Below, piece by piece: positions 60,851 to 64,000 of a DNA stretch of 64,000 bases. Each line of letters starts with the position of its first letter. Positions within the stretch are counted from its first letter, which is position 1. The stretch covers positions 1,798,001-1,862,000 of the forward strand of contig NZ_CP030034.1 in the NCBI RefSeq assembly GCF_006874625.1, given 5' to 3'. The DNA is from Bdellovibrio sp. NC01. Its GTDB lineage: Bacteria > Bdellovibrionota > Bdellovibrionia > Bdellovibrionales > Bdellovibrionaceae. The notes below the pieces were generated by a model. That model searched no databases. It was given only the letters and a program-made list of their open reading frames with translations, and had not been told where the DNA came from. A program made the translations under genes and the position numbers.

Positions 60851-61738
60851 CTAATGCATGCGCGCTGAACGTGAACTTGAAGCCGCTTTTTTCTTGTGAG
60901 CGGCTCGAGGTGCTTTTTCGGTCGCCGAAGATTTTCCTTTGCTTGCCGCAAGACTTTTCTTAAGGAGCGGCATTAAGTCCATCACGTTGCTGGTTGGTTC
61001 GATGCGTTCTTCTTTCGTTGGCATGAACACTTCATGGCCTTTTCCTGCTTTTACTTTTGCGTCGATCAACTTCATCATATCGTTATAATAAGTGTCCTTG
61101 TATTTGTCGGGCTTCCACTTTTCTGTCATACCCGCTATCAGTTCTTCAGCCATTTTTAATTCGCGCGGATTATAGTGAGTATGAGTTCCTTTGATCTCTC
61201 GAAGATAATCAACATCGTCGGTTTCTTTGATTTGATGAGCGAAACGCAGGATTTCTAAGACGATATATTCATCGCGTGGCATCAGCATGACCAGATGTTG
61301 TTTGACGCGAATGACGATTTTGGCGATGGCCACTTTTTTGGTTTTCTTTAAAGCGTCTCGTAAAAGAAAGTATCCTTTTTCCGCACCTTTTTGCGGAGCC
61401 ACGTAATAAGGTTTTTGAAAGAGCAGGGGATCGACATCAGAAAGTAAGACGAAATCTTCGATATCGATTGTTTGTGTGGCTTTGACGTTGGCTTTTTTGA
61501 AATCGTTTTCGTCGACTAAAACGTAACGACCTTTTTCATATTCAAAGCCTTTAACGATACGCTCATAAGGAACTTCGCGTCCCGTTTGCGCGTTGAACTT
61601 TTTGTAGTTGATGCGCGAAAGATCTTTTTTATCAAGCATCGAAAAATGAATGTCCCGGTCTTGATCCGCGGTCTGAAGCGTTACCGGAATATTTAAAAGT
61701 CCGAAACTTATAGAGCCTTTCCAGATATTCGATCTCAT
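60851..61738 (-). CDS. ku: DNA end-binding protein Ku
   Basis: 295 residues. Bacterial Ku forms a ring on broken DNA ends and recruits LigD. The N-terminus WKGSISFGLLNIPVTLQTAD, then KDLSRINYKKFN and LRFAHQI-like ILRFAHQIKE, match the Ku core. The C-terminal 40 residues are Lys/Ala/Ser-rich (GKSSATEKAPRAAHKKKAA) and are expected to contact DNA. It forms an operon with ligD and probably with the BON-domain gene 57 bases upstream. Confidence 0.95.
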   Translation of the reverse strand: MRSNIWKGSISFGLLNIPVTLQTADQDRDIHFSMLDKKDLSRINYKKFNAQTGREVPYERIVKGFEYEKGRYVLVDENDFKKANVKATQTIDIEDFVLLSDVDPLLFQKPYYVAPQKGAEKGYFLLRDALKKTKKVAIAKIVIRVKQHLVMLMPRDEYIVLEILRFAHQIKETDDVDYLREIKGTHTHYNPRELKMAEELIAGMTEKWKPDKYKDTYYNDMMKLIDAKVKAGKGHEVFMPTKEERIEPTSNVMDLMPLLKKSLAASKGKSSATEKAPRAAHKKKAASSSRSARMH

Positions 61739-61795
61739 AAAAATCCTTTCTATGAGTTCAAACGGGGAGGACGTAGAGTCCTCCCGCTCAAAGTA

Positions 61796-62875
61796 CTAAT
61801 GACCAGAACCCGTTGTCGCGGGATTGCCGCCTTTTTTGGAAGCCGCAGATGATGACGTTGAAGTTCCGGATGAAGAAGACATTGACGATGACGAACGGTC
61901 TTCTTTTTTTACGCGAATATTATTAGTCACATCTTTTACAGAAAAAGATTTCTCTGAAATATCTTCTGCCATGTGTTTCATGCGACGTTCTGGGACCGTC
62001 CCAGTTAAAGTCACCACACCGTCTTTGACGTCGACTTCAATTTCACTGGCATCAATCCCAGCGTGTCTCATCAAAGCGTCATTGATTTCTTCTTTGATGC
62101 GTTCGTCAGAGCGAGTAAAGCCTTTGGGACCACGACCGGCGTAGTTAGGTCCTGTGGTGATGCGATCCGAATCATAAGCATTCCAATCGCGTCCATAGCC
62201 TTCTTCGGTGTCGGAAGAGCGTTTTGTGAAGCGATCGATGTCGGTGCCATAGCCATAGGACTGTGCAGACGAATAATCTTCATCGCGGTCGTAGCTTAAG
62301 CGACCCATACCTCGTTGACTTCGATAAGAGTCCCCGTGGATTCGCGATCCTTGGTTATAACCTTGCGAGCTACCGTAGTTCTGCCCCGAATATCTTTCTG
62401 AACCATAACGGTCTGAACCGTAGTTCATGTCGTTATCGCGATAGTTTGAAGTGCCGAAAGATCCCGCACGGGCAGCATCGGGCCCGTAGTAAGAACCATA
62501 AGTGGCATCGCGATCAAATGACGACGAAGACCTTTGGGCATCTTGATAGCGATTGCTTTCTGCGGGAGCACGATCAGAACTAAAACCTGTGCCGATACCA
62601 GTGTCTGAAAGTGTGCGACCTTGATCGTAATAGTTTCTACGATTTGGGTCCCAATTTTCGCGAGTGTCACGATAAGAGTATTGGTTCGCAGCTGAATCAC
62701 GACGGGAATTGTAGTCATTATACGGATGAGTGTAATAACCAGAGTCTTCCGTTTGCGGGCGATAAGATTCAGCACCACGACTGTAATTTTCATCTTGTTC
62801 AAAGCGTTCTTCGTTCATACGTTCTGAACGATAGTTGCGTCTGTCATTGCGGTTGTTATCACGAGAACGTTGCAT
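61796..62875 (-). CDS. BON-domain protein with long disordered Arg/Tyr/Ser-rich N-terminus
   Basis: 359 residues, cytoplasmic by lack of a signal. Residues 1-250 are low complexity, rich in Tyr, Arg, Asp, Asn, Gly and Ser in repeats such as YGSDRYGSERYSGQNYGSSQ. Residues about 258-324 form a BON domain (IKEEINDALMRHAGIDASEIEV in two parts, VTLTGTVPERRMK). A Ser-rich tail ends NPATTGSGH. GAAGGAG precedes the ATG. BON domains bind membranes or other macromolecules. The location upstream of ku suggests a stress or DNA-damage link, but the function is unknown. Confidence 0.8.
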   Translation of the reverse strand: MQRSRDNNRNDRRNYRSERMNEERFEQDENYSRGAESYRPQTEDSGYYTHPYNDYNSRRDSAANQYSYRDTRENWDPNRRNYYDQGRTLSDTGIGTGFSSDRAPAESNRYQDAQRSSSSFDRDATYGSYYGPDAARAGSFGTSNYRDNDMNYGSDRYGSERYSGQNYGSSQGYNQGSRIHGDSYRSQRGMGRLSYDRDEDYSSAQSYGYGTDIDRFTKRSSDTEEGYGRDWNAYDSDRITTGPNYAGRGPKGFTRSDERIKEEINDALMRHAGIDASEIEVDVKDGVVTLTGTVPERRMKHMAEDISEKSFSVKDVTNNIRVKKEDRSSSSMSSSSGTSTSSSAASKKGGNPATTGSGH

Positions 62876-63125
62876 CTTAGACTCCTTCAGGGGTTGTGCC
62901 CTTTTGTTTTAGAGACTCAAAGATGTCCTTCCCTCTAAGGACTGCCAATAATTCCTGACGCTTTCTATGATAAAACAAAAAAAGCACCAAGGACTTTGCA
63001 GAATGACGGATCTGATAAATATCAATCTTGCAGGAGTTGTTTTAGCAAACGGCAATGTCCCACGTATTTGGTAGAGTTCCGATGGTATGCACTTAAGTCT
63101 GCTTTTGAGATGCAAAAGGATAATA
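62876..63125. other. Intergenic region upstream of the BON-domain gene
   Basis: About 250 bases. An open frame of 68 codons on the minus strand (62909-63115) has no ribosome-binding site and unconvincing composition. The promoter of the BON/Ku/LigD operon should be here, but no clear consensus was found. Confidence 0.4.
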
Positions 63126-63156
63126 AAAAAAGCCCCGATCGTTGATCAGGGCTTTT
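63126..63156 (-). terminator. Rho-independent terminator after the glutathione peroxidase gene
   Basis: On the minus strand AAGCCCTGATC, loop AAC and GATCGGGGCTT are followed by TTTTTTATT, 8 bases past the stop codon. Confidence 0.9.
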
Positions 63157-63163
63157 CGAAGAA

Positions 63164-63712
63164 CTATTTCAAAGCTTGTTCAATTGCTGTCGTTAATTTT
63201 GCATCGTTCGGTGCAAGATCTGGATTGAAGCGACCGATTACTTGACCGTCTTTGCCGATCAAGAATTTTTCGAAGTTCCAAAGAATATCGTTTGGCTTCT
63301 GACGAGTTTGACCGATGCCAGCTAATTTTTCTTCCAAAGAGCTGTCTGCGTTTTTAACGGCAGTCGGTTTTGTCTCAGTCAGATATTTGTAAAGTGGATG
63401 TTGACCTTCGCCTTTAACAACGATTTTTGAAAACATCGGGAACTTCACGCCAAAAGTTGCCTTGCAGAATTCTTCGATTTCAGAATTTGAACCTGGCTCT
63501 TGCGCCAAGAATTCATTTGCTGGGAAACCAAGAACTTCCAAACCATGCGCATGATATTTTTCGTACAAAGACTCAAGGCCTTCATATTGCGGCGTTAAAC
63601 CACATTTAGAAGCCACGTTCACAACTAAAAGGGCCTTGCCTTTGTATTGGTCCAACTTAACTGGGTTGCCTTTGATATCTGAAACATTGAAATCGTAAAA
63701 TGAATTCGCCAT
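63164..63712 (-). CDS. Glutathione peroxidase family (thiol peroxidase)
   Basis: 182 residues from ATG 63712 after AAAGGAG; the open frame to 63742 has no such site. It reduces hydroperoxides, probably using thioredoxin or glutathione. It is close to E. coli BtuE: VNVASKCGLTPQYEGLE (catalytic Cys37), FPMFSKI and DILWNFEKFLIGKDG (catalytic Trp and Asn). The segment FPANEFLAQEPGS differs from the usual FPCNQF: the catalytic-tetrad Gln is Glu67 and the second Cys is Ala. Confidence 0.92.
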   Translation of the reverse strand: MANSFYDFNVSDIKGNPVKLDQYKGKALLVVNVASKCGLTPQYEGLESLYEKYHAHGLEVLGFPANEFLAQEPGSNSEIEEFCKATFGVKFPMFSKIVVKGEGQHPLYKYLTETKPTAVKNADSSLEEKLAGIGQTRQKPNDILWNFEKFLIGKDGQVIGRFNPDLAPNDAKLTTAIEQALK

Positions 63713-63746
63713 GAGTCGCTCCTTTAAGCAGAATGCTGGCATTCTA

Positions 63747-64000
63747 TTATGCGATTTTCTTTTCAGTCACTGGAATTTTTCTCGACGCAATGATGTGGTC
63801 GATCAGCCCCATTTCTTTTGCGTCTTCGGCGCTCATATAGTGATCGCGTTCCATGAGTTTTCTAAGAATTTTCACATCTTTGCCTGTATGCTCAGCGTAA
63901 AGATCAGTCATTTTGTTTTTAGAACGAACCAACTCGCGCGCGTGAATTTCGATATCACTGACTTGGCCCCCTAAGGAGCCTTCGCCCAGATGTGGTTGAT
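63747..64000 (-). CDS. clpP: ATP-dependent Clp protease proteolytic subunit, C-terminal part
   Basis: The frame is open to the window edge, so the start and the catalytic Ser and His are outside. The visible 83 residues are the ClpP C-terminus: QPHLGEGSLGGQVSDIEIHARE (read in two parts), the handle helix, then TGKDVKILRKLMERDHYMSAEDAKEMGLID (in two parts), which includes the catalytic Asp region. It differs from E. coli ClpP in GEGSLG for GGYQG-type sequence. ClpP degrades unfolded proteins together with ClpX or ClpA. Confidence 0.88.
   Translation of the reverse strand, partial: QPHLGEGSLGGQVSDIEIHARELVRSKNKMTDLYAEHTGKDVKILRKLMERDHYMSAEDAKEMGLIDHIIASRKIPVTEKKIA

Noticed and set aside
62909-63115. 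68-codon open frame on the minus strand in an intergenic region
   Set aside because: No ribosome-binding site, odd Cys/Arg-rich composition and no signal or domain. Likely chance.
1-64000. CRISPR arrays, tRNA or rRNA genes, insertion sequences, prophage genes
   Set aside because: No regularly spaced direct repeats, cloverleaf-like sequences, rRNA motifs, transposase, integrase or phage structural frames were seen by eye.

Overview
The window is a dense, mostly chromosomal stretch of a Gram-negative bacterium. It most resembles a Bdellovibrio-type predator (Bdellovibrionota). This is inferred from the set of many secreted or lipidated proteases, two lysozyme-fold secreted proteins, TTG/GTG starts, a complete fatty-acid and branched-chain acyl-CoA degradation set, a flagellar-type chemoreceptor promoter and an NHEJ operon. 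No rRNA, tRNA, CRISPR array, phage or insertion sequence was seen. Gene density is high, and no gap exceeds about 310 bases.

Layout. 1-5.9 kb: tail of an acyl-CoA thioesterase gene, two secreted proteins (one lytic-transglycosylase-like), HflX and a malic enzyme fused to a phosphotransacetylase-like domain. 6.1-11.2 kb: secreted trypsin-like protease and the beta-oxidation pair FadI/FadJ. 11.3-15.1 kb: secreted protein, amine/amino-acid oxidase-like flavoprotein translationally coupled to a GNAT acetyltransferase, POT peptide transporter. 15.2-23.2 kb: metzincin lipoprotein, small lipoprotein, then a run encoding a very divergent RelA/SpoT-fold protein, PlsC, an Mpo1-like protein and a beta-barrel-like protein. 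23.3-28.2 kb: hydroxybutyryl-CoA dehydrogenase, crotonase and the fused isobutyryl-CoA mutase IcmF. 28.4-35.1 kb: small membrane protein, HExxH protein, FAD dehydrogenase, phosphatidylserine decarboxylase, and divergent QueD and PTPS-III type pterin synthases. 35.4-37.5 kb: feoAB iron(II) uptake. 37.5-43.5 kb: surface-glycan genes (GT9, GT17, GT4, RfbB, RfbA, WecE), predicted to make dTDP-4-amino-4,6-dideoxygalactose. 43.6-46.3 kb: chemoreceptor with a sigma-28-like promoter, secreted HExxH protein. 46.5-50.9 kb: YbhGFSR-like exporter with two separate ATPases. 51.6-56.3 kb: Liv branched-chain amino-acid importer with a LivM-LivG fusion. 56.3-64 kb: lysozyme-fold lipoprotein, small proteins, a probable BON protein/Ku/LigD/proline-rich peptide operon, glutathione peroxidase and the C-terminal part of ClpP.

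How it fits together: peptide and branched-chain amino-acid import, IcmF/Hbd/Crt and FadI/FadJ, and malic enzyme form a coherent route for burning protein and lipid. Secreted proteases and lysozyme-fold proteins could feed it. 

The most notable non-coding content is a family of intergenic elements of about 100-130 bp (four copies). They share a core but carry locus-specific, mutually complementary arms. There is also a family of short ACTCYGGC hairpins, a hairpin that buries the ribosome-binding region of the RelA/SpoT-like gene, a Fur-like box near feoAB and a sigma-28-like promoter before the chemoreceptor. All functional calls come from reading the sequence; no database search was run.
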